NCBI GenBank assembly: GCA_049999725.1
Contig: JBNGIS010032798.1
Coordinates: 1-20,836 of the forward strand
Direction: 5' to 3'
DNA: 20,836 nt
Origin: Haplomitrium mnioides
Taxonomy: Eukaryota > Marchantiophyta > Haplomitriopsida > Calobryales
The position numbers and the translations under genes were made by a program. Shown here piece by piece: positions 10,697-19,699 of the stretch (the stretch's first letter is position 1; every line of letters begins with the position of its first letter). The notes beneath the pieces are model-generated. The model made no database searches. It was not told where the DNA came from and saw nothing but the letters and a program-made list of their open reading frames with translations.

Positions 10697-11015
10697 GTAA
10701 GTGCTTTCTGGGTCGGGTTAATACGCATATCGGTGATTAGTAACCCATTATTTTCAAGGACTTGGGTTTTTGTATGAAGGCACCATGTCGTGTCCTTGTT
10801 TCTACTTGCTGCGCTTGCGTGCTGCTCTGCTGCGTCTTTTTTACTTTAATTGTGTCAGTTTTTTCTCCGGCAGATTTTCGATTTGGGTTCACGCGGGTGG
10901 CACATCCCATGCTTCTTTTTAAGTTGCGGTTCAGGTCGTGTCAGTGATTTTCTTTTGTGCGAGTAGTGTGCTTTCTTCTCAAAATTTGCTGTGTGTCATC
11001 GTCCCCCTGTTTCTA
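10697..11015 (+). other. Possible intron of an upstream leader
   Basis: AAG|GTAAGT at 10697 is a consensus plant donor. The sequence after it is T-rich and ends in a good acceptor, CCCCCTGTTTCTAG, at 11015. Other acceptors are possible at 10873 (TTTTCTCCGGCAG) and 11405 (TTATTGCAG). This could be an alternative 5' exon of the GRAS gene or a separate noncoding transcript; nothing in the sequence decides between them. Confidence 0.3.
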
Positions 11016-11520
11016 GACTTCAATTTTTCCTGTTGCGCTGCCTGCGCGAGGATCAATTAATCGTCGTCATTTTGCTCTGTACTCGTCTATTTTCCGGACT
11101 GGACAGCAAGCTCAAGAAGTTGATTGCCGCGAGTTTTGTCTTTGGGAATAAGAAATTCTCGGACGTCAAGAAGACTCCCGCAGCTTTAACTTCTTCCAAC
11201 CTTTTCGCAAGGAAAGGCTTGTTCTTGTCTTCAGGTTTCGCTGAAGGAGCCATCGCACCTTTCTGCAGAATTCGCATAACTTTTCTGCGGGGAAAAGCAA
11301 AAACAACAAGAAGCAGAAAGAAAAACAGTACACTTAAATCGCTGGAGTGTCGTTGTAGATCTCGGAAGACGGGGAAGCTTTAAAACCTGTGACTTGTTAT
11401 TGCAGGTGATAGGATTAAAAGTGACTTATAATAGCCTGTCGTTTTCCTCTACGGGTGACGTGAATCATGATGCGTCTGTGTAGTTTTTACTAAGGTAAAG
11501 AATGCGTGTATTTGTCAACA
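11016..11520. other. Non-coding or leader sequence, no gene recognised
   Basis: Mixed-composition sequence. A 130-codon plus-strand frame (10991-11383) overlaps it but has no recognisable domain, looks compositionally random and spans the putative acceptor at 11015. I do not call it a gene. Confidence 0.4.
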
Positions 11521-11832
11521 AAGAAGTAAAAAGGGAAAACAGAGTGGAGAGAAATGAGGAATGAAAGGAGAGAAGATATTTAGGAAAGGAAAATAGAAAG
11601 GGAGGATAAATTTAGTAATGGCAACAAAGGGAGCCATGGATGCATGTGTGCAGACTTTTACTATTTATTTCTATTTGCAATGTGTGTGAGTAATCTGTAA
11701 GTCAACTATATATTCATCCAGCATAAAAATAGCCCAGCAGAACGAAAGAAGCGGACGGACGGAAGGAATGTCAAATATGAAAGCGAAGGGAAGGGAAGGG
11801 AAAAGAAGAGGAGCGAAAGGTAAAAGTGAAAT
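11521..11832 (+). other. Purine-rich tracts upstream of the promoter
   Basis: Two stretches (about 11521-11610 and 11750-11825) are dominated by G and A on the plus strand, including GGAAGGAA and (GGGAA) runs. GA-rich DNA is common in plant promoters, where GAGA-binding BPC proteins act, and can also form triplex structures. Function here is inference only. Confidence 0.4.
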
Positions 11833-11958
11833 GCCGACCTGCGTGGGGCCCACAGGGTCAAATATAGCTATGGTATTGGCAACAGAGAAGGTGAAAGTCA
11901 AAATCCGGTACCACTTTTAAGACGAAATTACCACGAGATTGGGCGGTGTGAGGTGAGC

Positions 11959-11992
11959 CACGTGAAAGAGAGTATTAATACGAGCATATATA
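11959..11992 (+). promoter_or_regulatory. Candidate core promoter: G-box and TATA box
   Basis: GCCACGTGA contains a palindromic G-box (CACGTG, 11959-11964), a known bZIP/bHLH site. TATATAC follows at 11987-11992 within GCATATATACGG. A start about 30 bases downstream, near 12018, would give a first exon with no ATG up to the consensus donor at 12155. That coherence is why I prefer this promoter for the GRAS gene. Confidence 0.5.
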
Positions 11993-12051
11993 CGGATCAA
12001 GAGGGTGCTTGTCGGCACCTGAGACGGGAGACGGGTGGTGTCCGTAGGAGC

Positions 12052-12093
12052 TGACGTGGCATCTAGCCACGCCGTCGAGTTGCTGTCCACGTG
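12052..12093 (+). promoter_or_regulatory. ACGT-core cluster with inverted repeat
   Basis: TGACGTGGC (12052-12060) starts a perfect inverted repeat, CGTGGC-ATCTA-GCCACG (12055-12071), and a G-box CACGTG follows at 12088-12093. ACGT cores of this kind are bZIP sites. If the start site is near 12018 they fall in the leader rather than the promoter. Confidence 0.4.
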
Positions 12094-12154
12094 CTGACCG
12101 GCGTCCGCAGTGCGTCACTTCTGGAAGTGGGCAAAGTTCCCGGTGACGGCGCAG

Positions 12155-12920
12155 GTAAGTGACCGGCTAGTGTAGCCATACAGGGCGACGTATGATGCCG
12201 TAGAGCACGTCGGAAGCGGTTGCCGAGCGGCCTTGGGTGGAAGGCGGCTACCGGGCGTCTGTGGGCCCCTTTTGGCGTCTACTAGCGCTCCCTTTGTTTC
12301 CAAGGATGCGGGCCTTTCCAATTTTAGTGTGGTCGCACTGCAGTTGTAGAGGCGGCGTGTGGGCCCACCCACACGTGGACGGAGACATTCAAGGAGCCTA
12401 CGCGGTAACTTTTGAAACATACCACCGTAGTAACATGGTTTGACTTACGTAACCAGCCCTACAACGCAGACAGGCAGTGCAGGGAAGGGAAGGGAAGGGA
12501 TGGGAAGCGAAGCGTGGTATCAGTGCTGGAATGTCGAGAGAGAGAGATAGAGACCTGGAATATAGAGCGTCAACTAACCCATCCATCCATTTATCCATCC
12601 ATCCATCCTAGATAGATAGATAGACAGAGATATAGATAGGCAGACAGATAGATGTAGATAGATGATGTGATGGATGGATGTGGATGGCATGTGGATTGAT
12701 TGGATGGGGTGGGTGGGCTCACCTGAGGTGAGGTGAGGTGAGGTGAGGTGAGGTGACTCAACTCACGACACGACACAACAACACTACACTACGCTACAGA
12801 CACTACACGAGTGTGGAACCTGGGTGTGAAGGGGGAGATGAGGTGGTTAGCAGGCGCAGGTGGGGCGACGCACGGCCGTCGCTGGCTGACGGCGCCGGTC
12901 ACTACTTGTCTGCATTTCAG
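12155..12920 (+). other. Probable 5'-UTR intron of the GRAS gene, 766 bp
   Basis: The donor CAG|GTAAGT at 12155 is a full consensus match. The acceptor TTGTCTGCATTTCAG ends at 12920 and a CTGAC branch-like motif lies about 35 bases upstream of it. The proposed exon before it (about 12018-12154) has no ATG, while the proposed intron has several ATGs and most of the local microsatellites. GRAS genes often have intronless coding regions with introns confined to the leader. Only transcript evidence can settle it. Confidence 0.45.
12482..12756. repeat. Microsatellite cluster
   Basis: Four different short repeats occur within 275 bases: (GGGAA)4 at 12482-12500, (CCAT)n at 12578-12608, (GATA)n at 12610-12626 with degenerate GATA/GACA continuation to about 12665, and (GAGGT)6 at 12725-12756. 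All fall inside the proposed 5'-UTR intron. Confidence 0.9.
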
Positions 12921-12952
12921 CTCTGCGCTGAGGCTTTCGCCTCCGAGTGCGA

Positions 12953-13003
12953 ATGGGTAGCCCACAACGCTCGTCGCCTTGTTTTGGTTTGGTAGATTGG
13001 TGA
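12953..13003 (+). CDS. Upstream ORF in the GRAS leader, 16 aa
   Basis: ATG at 12953 opens a 16-residue frame, MGSPQRSSPCFGLVDW, closed by TGA at 13001. It lies 33 bases after the proposed acceptor and 178 bases before the main ATG. If the transcript carries it, ribosomes meet it before the GRAS start. Conservation of the peptide is unknown. Confidence 0.3.
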   Translation: MGSPQRSSPCFGLVDW

Positions 13004-13034
13004 GAGTGAGAGTTCCTCAAAGCTTTGTGTGTCT

Positions 13035-13165
13035 GAGAGAGAGAGAGAGAGAGAGAGAGTTAGTGCGCGCGCGCGGGCGGGCGGGCGGGCGGCAGTTTGG
13101 AGGGCGTTTGGTCGTGAGCTGAGCCCAACCTCGGAGGGGAGGGGAGGGGAGGGGAGGGGAAGGGA
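13035..13165. repeat. Low-complexity repeats in the 5' UTR
   Basis: (GA)12 at 13035-13059, a GCGC/GGGC run at 13065-13093 and (GGGGA)n at 13133-13165. They lie immediately before the ATG. They give a spurious N-terminal extension rich in Arg and Glu if the frame is read from a GTG at 13029. Confidence 0.9.
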
Positions 13166-13181
13166 GTGCCGCTGGCTTCTC

Positions 13182-15308
13182 ATGGCGATGGTGCATGTGG
13201 ATCATAATCATAGCGACTCGTTTGCGTCCTTATTCGGTCACACTCAGCACTCTCCCCGTGTTTCCATGGACTGGTATGTGAGGCCTTCTAGCACGGCGGT
13301 GAGTGCTCCTGATCATAACTCTTTTGCTATTGGTGGGGATCACCATCACCCTCAGCATTTCAGTCACTCCCTCTCGCCACAATCTCCCTTTGATTACGGC
13401 GAGGTAGTTCTCATGGACAAAATCGATCATCCCTCGCACAATTCCAGGATGATGGATGGATTTGGGCCGCCTTCCATGTCACACTCGGTGCAAACGTCTC
13501 ATCCAGGAGTCCGACATGTTGTTTCCAACCTGCCCTTCTCCCAAGTAGGGCAACAAGTGCAGTCCAACATGTCTTTCAACCAAGGTAACCAAGGCCTTCT
13601 TGAGTCAATTGATGGTATTTTTAACGATATAAAAGCAACAGATATGGAGGAGAACATGGATTTGTTCCTGGATTTCCTACACCCGCAACACGGGTCGCAA
13701 GGACAGCTTGAATCGCCGGGGCAGGAACAGCGGTCGCAGGTAATGGATCAGTTCAAGGTGGATGAGCTGACAAAGGAGCTAGGTATGGAGCTGATGTCCG
13801 ACGCTTCCAAGCGTGTTTCTACTATGGATACTTGCAGCATGAGTTCCGAGACGTCACCGACAATGTTTGCCCGAGCCTCGCAAGCCCACAATAGGTATGA
13901 GGATGCGAGCAAAGCTGCACAGGGGAACTGGGGCGGCCATGGAGTCGTGAAGTTGCAACCCGCGCAGATGGTTGTACACAACTCTGGTAAGTCGGCTGCC
14001 ATGAATTCTGGGGGTTCAAGTGACCATGCTGATCTCAGTTTGCAGTACGCTCCGCGGAGCAACGCAGTTGCAGGATCGTTTGGAGGGAATTCAGGTACAA
14101 TGGTCGGTTCTCAGAGCATACTGAGTTCCACAGACAACTGCAGCGGACATCTTCATGGCTCCATGGGTGGATCCATATCTGCTGCTCCTGTACCCGCCAC
14201 CGGCCTGCACCTGGTGCACTTGCTGCTGGCGTGTGCGGAGGCTGTGTCGGAAGATAACCTTGACTACGCTAAAGTGATATTGGTGCGTCTCAGTAATCAC
14301 GTGATGCTAGATGGGAACCCCATGCAGCGCCTCGCGGCTTACTTCGCCCAAGCTCTCCAGGCACGTCTGACGATGGAAATCGACTCGCCGCTTTTCAGAG
14401 GGCTCACGGGAGACAAACGCATTCCGCAGGCGGAGGTGCTGGAGGCTTTCAGTGTTTTCTACGATTGTATTCCTATTGGAAAGTTTGGACACCTGACTTG
14501 TAACCAAATTCTTCTGGACGCCGTTGAGAGGGAAAGAGTGGTGCACGTAGTGGATCTCCAGATTTGGCACGGGATGCAGTGGCCCGCATTTTTGCAGGCC
14601 CTGGCTTTGAGGCCTGGGGGCCCTCCTAAGCTTCGAATGACAGCCATCGGCTCGAACATGAGCGATCTTCAAGAAACGGGGGAGAAACTTCAGGAATGTG
14701 CCAGAAACTTGCAGGTCCCTTTCGAGTTTTGCCCACTTCTGGTGGAACTTCAAGATTTCAACCCTCTCATGCTGGAGCTTCGTCGAGGCGAAGTGGTGGT
14801 GGTGAATAGCTTTGTTCAATTTCACTCTCTCTTAAATAAGGGACCCGACAATTTCAATCGTCTGCTCAGGGGGCTTCGGGCCTTGAATCCTCGTGTGATT
14901 GCCTTCGCAGAGAACGACGGTAATCACAACAGCACCTCGTTCCTCACCCGTTTCGTCGAGTGTTTGAGATATTACTCTGCCATCTTCGACGCCTTCGATG
15001 CATCGCTGCCACCAGATTCTCCTGCGAGGATGAAGATGGAGCAGATCTTTGCTGCACAAAAGATCAGGAACATAATAGCTTGCGAGGGGTCTGCCAGAGT
15101 GGATGGTCACGAAAGCATGCGGTATTGGCACAAGCGAATGGAGGCCGGTGGGTTTCGTAGTATTCCTCTGAGTAGCCGGGCGGTGAGTCAGGCCAATTTG
15201 TTGCTCAACCTGTACTACTCGAACGGTTACACTCTTACTACGGAGTGCGGGTATCTGGCTCTGGGCTGGCATGGCATGGCTTTGATGGGGGTCTCAGCTT
15301 GGCATTGA
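13182..15308 (+). CDS. GRAS family transcriptional regulator
   Basis: A single-exon gene for a 708-residue plant GRAS protein, a predicted nuclear transcriptional regulator. Residues 1-340 are low-complexity, rich in His, Gln, Asn, Ser and Gly. An acidic/hydrophobic stretch (139-169, with MDLFLDFL) resembles an activation segment. The GRAS domain fills 342-708: leucine heptad I (HLVHLLLACAEAVSEDNL), VHIID as VHVVD at 454-458 followed by GMQWPAFLQAL, a second leucine-rich region, PFYRE as RYYSAIFDAFDASLP from 596, and SAW from YWHKRMEAGGF (648) to the terminal VSAWH. Every motif is present and unbroken. ATG 13182 is the first in-frame Met; ATG 13188 has a better start context and is possible. 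No DELLA or TVHYNP motif is seen. By eye the domain mixes SCR, DELLA, PAT1 and SCL4/7 traits, so I give no subfamily. Confidence 0.95.
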   Translation: MAMVHVDHNHSDSFASLFGHTQHSPRVSMDWYVRPSSTAVSAPDHNSFAIGGDHHHPQHFSHSLSPQSPFDYGEVVLMDKIDHPSHNSRMMDGFGPPSMSHSVQTSHPGVRHVVSNLPFSQVGQQVQSNMSFNQGNQGLLESIDGIFNDIKATDMEENMDLFLDFLHPQHGSQGQLESPGQEQRSQVMDQFKVDELTKELGMELMSDASKRVSTMDTCSMSSETSPTMFARASQAHNRYEDASKAAQGNWGGHGVVKLQPAQMVVHNSGKSAAMNSGGSSDHADLSLQYAPRSNAVAGSFGGNSGTMVGSQSILSSTDNCSGHLHGSMGGSISAAPVPATGLHLVHLLLACAEAVSEDNLDYAKVILVRLSNHVMLDGNPMQRLAAYFAQALQARLTMEIDSPLFRGLTGDKRIPQAEVLEAFSVFYDCIPIGKFGHLTCNQILLDAVERERVVHVVDLQIWHGMQWPAFLQALALRPGGPPKLRMTAIGSNMSDLQETGEKLQECARNLQVPFEFCPLLVELQDFNPLMLELRRGEVVVVNSFVQFHSLLNKGPDNFNRLLRGLRALNPRVIAFAENDGNHNSTSFLTRFVECLRYYSAIFDAFDASLPPDSPARMKMEQIFAAQKIRNIIACEGSARVDGHESMRYWHKRMEAGGFRSIPLSSRAVSQANLLLNLYYSNGYTLTTECGYLALGWHGMALMGVSAWH
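14276..14296 (+). promoter_or_regulatory. miR171-like target sequence in the GRAS coding region
   Basis: GATATTGGTGCGTCTCAGTA (14276-14295, then A) matches the canonical miR171 target at 17 of 21 bases. Two of the four differences leave G:U pairs (miRNA positions 4 and 13); two are true mismatches (positions 2 and 9). The codons read V-I-L-V-R-L-S-N (residues 365-372) in leucine heptad I, the same place where HAM-class GRAS genes carry the site over I-L-A-R-L-N. By usual plant scoring it is too weak to expect efficient cleavage by the canonical miRNA. Confidence 0.35.
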
Positions 15309-15660
15309 TTCACGAATGTTTAATCGTTTTTCGCGTAACCCCGACAGTTTTTGCTCTCTTACTTTATTCCTCTGCATGCTGTCATCTCTGTCCCTCTGCC
15401 GTCTCTTGACTGAGCAGAGATGAACCATTGTGCTACTGAAGCATCATGTTTAAATTTGGACACAAAGCATGGAAATGTGGAGAGAAGTTCAGTAAGCTTT
15501 CTTGGCAGTAGAACAGATAAATGGCAGACCATCTCTCTTTCTCGCTCTCTCTCTCGCTCTCTCCATCTGTGTAACACAGGCAGTCGGTCCCCTTTTCTTG
15601 TAATATACGAACATGTAGAACATAGCTGTTAAAACAAGCAAGCTTTTTGAGGCATGGCAT
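15309..15660 (+). other. GRAS 3' UTR with CT-rich tract
   Basis: Sequence after the stop. A pyrimidine tract of CTCTCTTTCTCGCTCTCT type lies at 15532-15564. No clear polyadenylation site can be fixed by eye; TTGTAATATA at about 15599 is one weak candidate. Confidence 0.5.
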
Positions 15661-16147
15661 TTGATCTATGATTCACCAAGATTCTGCAAAACGACTGAAA
15701 CCTTCAGCAGCTGTGAAGCGAGCTCCACACATTAAACCCATCTGTCTTTGCGGTGTGTCTGACGACGATGTACGCTATCGGGGTGAAAACATCCTGATAA
15801 GTAAGTGGAAGATGAATAATATGGAGTATTTTCTCTCCGAATCTGGAAGATCAGAACCACATAGCCAGGGGATGGGTTCCCTGGGTGTGCTGGGGTGTAC
15901 TCGCAATTTTATCTCTTTGATGAACTACGATTGTGCAATTTATACGTGTATGAATCGTTTCAGTGATCAGTACATGCTTTGTTTGAATCGAGTTTAGATG
16001 CGGTGTGTGCAAGACGATGCTGAATGTTTGGGTTTCTCACTTCGGTTGTTTGTCTGTAAGAAGTTATATGGTTGGGCCTGGTCCCGACACGATGCAACAT
16101 TGAGAAGAAGAGGTGACATACAGAACAGCTACGTCTTGCGTCGTAGA
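15661..16147. other. Intergenic, no gene recognised
   Basis: A 109-codon frame (15668-15997) is open but has no recognisable domain. It is more likely 3' UTR or intergenic sequence. I see nothing else in this stretch. Confidence 0.4.
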
Positions 16148-16312
16148 AGATCAGCAACTCCGGAATGCCCTTAGAAATAGACGTACGCTCATAAGAAGGG
16201 GACTGACGTTATGGCAGCGCCTAAAAGAAGGTCAGCAATTCTGCAGACCTTACGCAAGCCCTTGGAAATGGAGGTACGCTTATAAGAAGGGGACAGTGAC
16301 ATTACAACGCTC
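16148..16312. repeat. Imperfect tandem duplication, about 82 bp unit
   Basis: Two adjacent copies share GATCAGCAA/GGTCAGCAA, then CCCTTRGAAATRGA, GTACGCTYATAAGAAGGGGA and a closing GCGCC/CGCTCC. Copy 1 is about 16148-16228 and copy 2 about 16229-16312. A 77-codon frame (16113-16346) spans both and shows no known domain. Confidence 0.7.
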
Positions 16313-16772
16313 CAGTATGATGTCCGAAATCATCCGCATGAAGTGAGTGACAATGTAGAATGATTCCGTGAAGGAGGGATTAGTCAATTATAGAATGATG
16401 AGCGTGCAAACCGCTAAGAGCTTGCGATGAGTCCGAACGCAACTTTTTCGGGATCTTTGGTGCCTTTTGGGATGCTCTTGATGAAAGCGGATCTTGATCG
16501 ACGAGAGGTACTAGTAGATCGCAGTAATCGGTGGTGATTCTCTACACAATTTGTGTAATACAAGGAGAAAGATACCCGGGAAGTATCTACAGGCTACTGT
16601 CAGGTAGCGTCTTTCCGATTGTCTCGACGAGGAGTTATCCCCAACAAATCTCTGTGACAAATATAATCTGCCTTTCCACAACTGTCACGCCCCTTTTTCC
16701 CTCTGCAAAATCTGAGTTACAAAAGTGTTACAACCAATTCCTCGCTTTTACATCCCAAGATTCCTCACAGTG

Positions 16773-16803
<31 letters not shown>

Positions 16804-17460
16804 GCTTGGGATGCGTGCTCGTTAGATCCTTCCCTCCCGCGTTTCCCTTGGGCATTTTACACAGCAAGTTGATGTTGGAGTTGGATTGGGAATATTACCA
16901 CCCTATAATTATCACATCTCTCTTGGTAACAAATCGTGACAGTAAAGGAAAGGAAAGGAAAGGGCAATGGAGAATTGGGGATTGCTCTCATCTTTGGAAT
17001 CCAGCCCTTCCACGTTTCGTTTCTTTGTCTTTGTCTTTCACTTCCCTCACAACTCGGAGTCTAAATTCTGCCATTGCTCAAAAGTCATGTCCTAAAGTCT
17101 CATTCTACTTGCAACAACGTTTGTTTGCTTTCTCAAAGATTCTGGATAACTTTTATCCTTTTGCAAGTGGAAGTAGAACTCATCCCAACCCCTTCACATT
17201 CATTCAGCAAAAAACAAACAAGCAACTCTTTTCAGCATTTTAGATAAATAGAAGATTGTTCCGACCACAACACAACTCTTTTTTCCAACTTTCATGCAAT
17301 GCGATGAGATGTGAGGTCATGTGATGTGATGTTATGCAATGGGAGTCGTTTGTTTGGGGTTTTTTTTTTCTATTTGGTATCTTTTTTTTTGTCTTTGTAT
17401 GATAACAATATAGAAGAGAAAGTTGTAGACTATGTCCATGATCTTTAGTCTTATTCAAAA
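16313..17460. other. Intergenic with simple repeats, no gene recognised
   Basis: Contains a (CT)n tract at 16773-16804, (AAAGG)n at 16943-16963, T-rich runs near 17360-17395 and a GATGTGAT-like run at 17300-17340. The open frames here (16531-16872 and 16725-17243) are rich in Ser, Leu and Phe because of the pyrimidine repeats, and do not look like genes. Confidence 0.5.
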
Positions 17461-18800
17461 TTCTTAATTAAGTTTATTTATCTATCTATCTCTCAAAGCT
17501 TCGTCATCATAGTCCCTTTTGGATAAGCTTACCCAAGTCTCAAATCTTTTTAGCTAAGGACACATTATCAAGTAAGAAATCTCCTAGTATTGAAGACAAA
17601 AGTTAGGAACTGAAACTATCATAAGTTAGAAATTGGAAGTTGGAAAGAAAAAAGTTGGGTCGGAAAGAAAAAAGTTGGACCCATATGACGTAAAGGTTAC
17701 ACTCATGGATGGCAATTAACTACAAGAAGAGTTTGAAAATATGCAATTATGAGAAAGCACAAAAGGTTGACTATGAGATGGAATTTTTTGGCTTACATAT
17801 AAGAACAACTTGTTTTCTTGATGAAATGTAGTGGTTGCTTCATCTCTTATAATAGCATCTTTCTTCAACTTCATGATCAACTCAAAAGAAGAAAATGAAG
17901 CTTAACTTGGCATCCAAATCACACTCCAACCTGCAGTTTTCACCACATCAACAAACATAACTTCCACACATATTAAGCATTTGAAAACACATTTCTCCCT
18001 TAAAGTCCTCAAGCAATTGGCACTCAAAAACTTCATTGAATGTACAAAAAATAATTCAATAACCACCAAAAAGGAGATGGCTACCCGACTGAGCATCATC
18101 TACAATCAACTAGGCAATGGTTGAAGCACTTCTAAGTATTTTTCTTAATATTTTCAATTTTAATTTTAGAAAGCAAGAAATAAGATCTTAAAGGAAAAAA
18201 CTACCAAGAAAATCTTGAAGAGGACCATGATAAGCAGTATACATAGGTGACAACATGAAAAATGAATGCAAGAGAAAGGAAATTGACATTGACAAAGACA
18301 ATTTGTTTGTGTGCATATTCATAGAACTACAAGTATTTGTATTTCAAGATCTACAAGCAAAAGATTTGCCTAGAATATTGTTCTCACCAAAAGAAAGCAC
18401 AATGTCAATGAACCATTCAAGTAGTCGTCATGGGTATATGTAAGATGGTTTTTGTATTTTTTAGAGTGTGTATGTGTGCTTGAGTCAATTCAGTTTGGCT
18501 TGTAGCTTGTATCACTAGAAAAACATGAGACAATCACATGAATGAAGGAAAAATTTTTAAAAAAAAATACCTCAACAAAATCAAGTATTTTTGGGACATA
18601 AAAAAGCACCACCAACTCAAATATGTTGCTAGTTAATCACTTGGACTTCTTTTCGATAAGTTATGCAAAATCTTTCAAAGAGACATTTTATTTCTTGTTT
18701 TTCTACTCTATGGTTATACAATTCCTATACATGGCTTTTGAGTTGTGGTTCTTCTTAGAACTCAAAATTCATTAATTGCAAACTAACATTCATATCAAAT
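17461..18800. other. AT-rich DNA, no gene recognised
   Basis: AT-rich sequence with no convincing gene. A 20-bp-spaced direct repeat GGAAAGAAAAAAGTTGG occurs at 17642-17658 and 17662-17678. A plus-strand frame around 17908-18118 is open for about 70 codons, ending near KKEMATRLSIIYNQLGNG, and may be a transposon remnant; I could not place it in a family. Confidence 0.4.
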
Positions 18801-18839
18801 TTTGGGAATTTTAGGTCATAAACGACTTTTGTTGACAAT

Positions 18840-19440
18840 CAACCTGAAAACCGTCTATCAAGCTGAAAACCACCAAGGATCTTTTAACTTGTCATCTTGC
18901 AATTTGAAGGATATTGTTAGCACTTTTTGCCTAGTCATTTATATGTTGAGGGTATTAGATAGACGTTTTGTGCCAAATAGAGTAAAGAGCTGTAAAAGCA
19001 ACAATAACTTCATTGAGAAAGTGTGTTCCTCTATCACTAACTAATTCTAGACAACAACCAAATCTTGTGAGAATGTTTGTATAGAGAAAAGATGCAATCA
19101 AGACTGTGTTGCCTAAATGCAAAGTAATTGTTTTTGCTTATTTTAGAGTAAAATCTATAGCAACCAATATGTATTGATTGTAGCATGACCAAAAGAGAGG
19201 AGAGATATAACCAATTAAAATTCTAACCACTTTTCAAAGGTTGATAGAGGCCAAATTAGAATGAGAAGTATATCAAAGGACTTGGTTGCCTTTCATGTTT
19301 GTTGACATGTATCATAGTCCATGGCAAAATTGTGAGCATTTGCAAATGGACAAGGTCGCCGATCTAACGAAGGTAGGCCTATTTGAGAAGTAGTCTTTCC
19401 AACAAAATTATCGCCATAGGTTGCTATTAGTAAGACAACC
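18840..19440 (-). pseudogene. Ty3/Gypsy retrotransposon integrase relic
   Basis: Read on the minus strand in shifting frames, this shows integrase landmarks in the right order. They are DYDTCQQ, like the CDxCQ part of the zinc-binding end (19298-19318); FEKW (19227-19238), the usual start of the catalytic core; VSDRGTHFLNEVI (19003-19041), around the second catalytic Asp of Gypsy integrases; and YPQ followed by AKSANNILQI at about 18900-18955, like the YHPQANGQ region. In-frame stops and several frameshifts separate them, so no enzyme can be made. No LTR or target-site duplication was found. Confidence 0.75.
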
Positions 19441-19699
19441 ATGAAAAACTTGTGTGGTGAGAGGAGGAATCAATATTGGTGCAAGACACCATCTTGTCCA
19501 ATACAATGGAGAAAGCTAACATAATAACACAAAGATTTACAAAAGTGTTGAAGATTTTCTTCTAATCAAATGCAAGGTGAGACAAAAAATTCACAAGATG
19601 ATGAAATAAGCAATTTGATTATGCACACTATGCAAAGCTAATAAAACCAATGGGTGTTTTGTTAAGATTTATATTAACTTAGTGAGGGATACTCTTGAA

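Noticed and set aside
10991-11383. 130-residue protein
   Set aside because: No domain, unbalanced Arg/Lys/Ser composition, overlaps a likely splice acceptor, and the region fits leader or intergenic DNA better.
13029-13181. 51-codon N-terminal extension of the GRAS protein
   Set aside because: It begins at GTG, has no ATG, and is just the translation of GA, GC and GGGGA microsatellites.
14307-15272. Minus-strand frames across the GRAS gene
   Set aside because: They are shadows of the coding strand, with no recognisable protein.
16410-16445. Hammerhead-like GCGATGAGTCCGAACGCAAC
   Set aside because: Has GATGAG and GAAC but no room for stem II and an incomplete core.
16531-17243. Ser/Leu-rich plus-strand frames
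   Set aside because: Open only because of CT-rich simple repeats; no domain.
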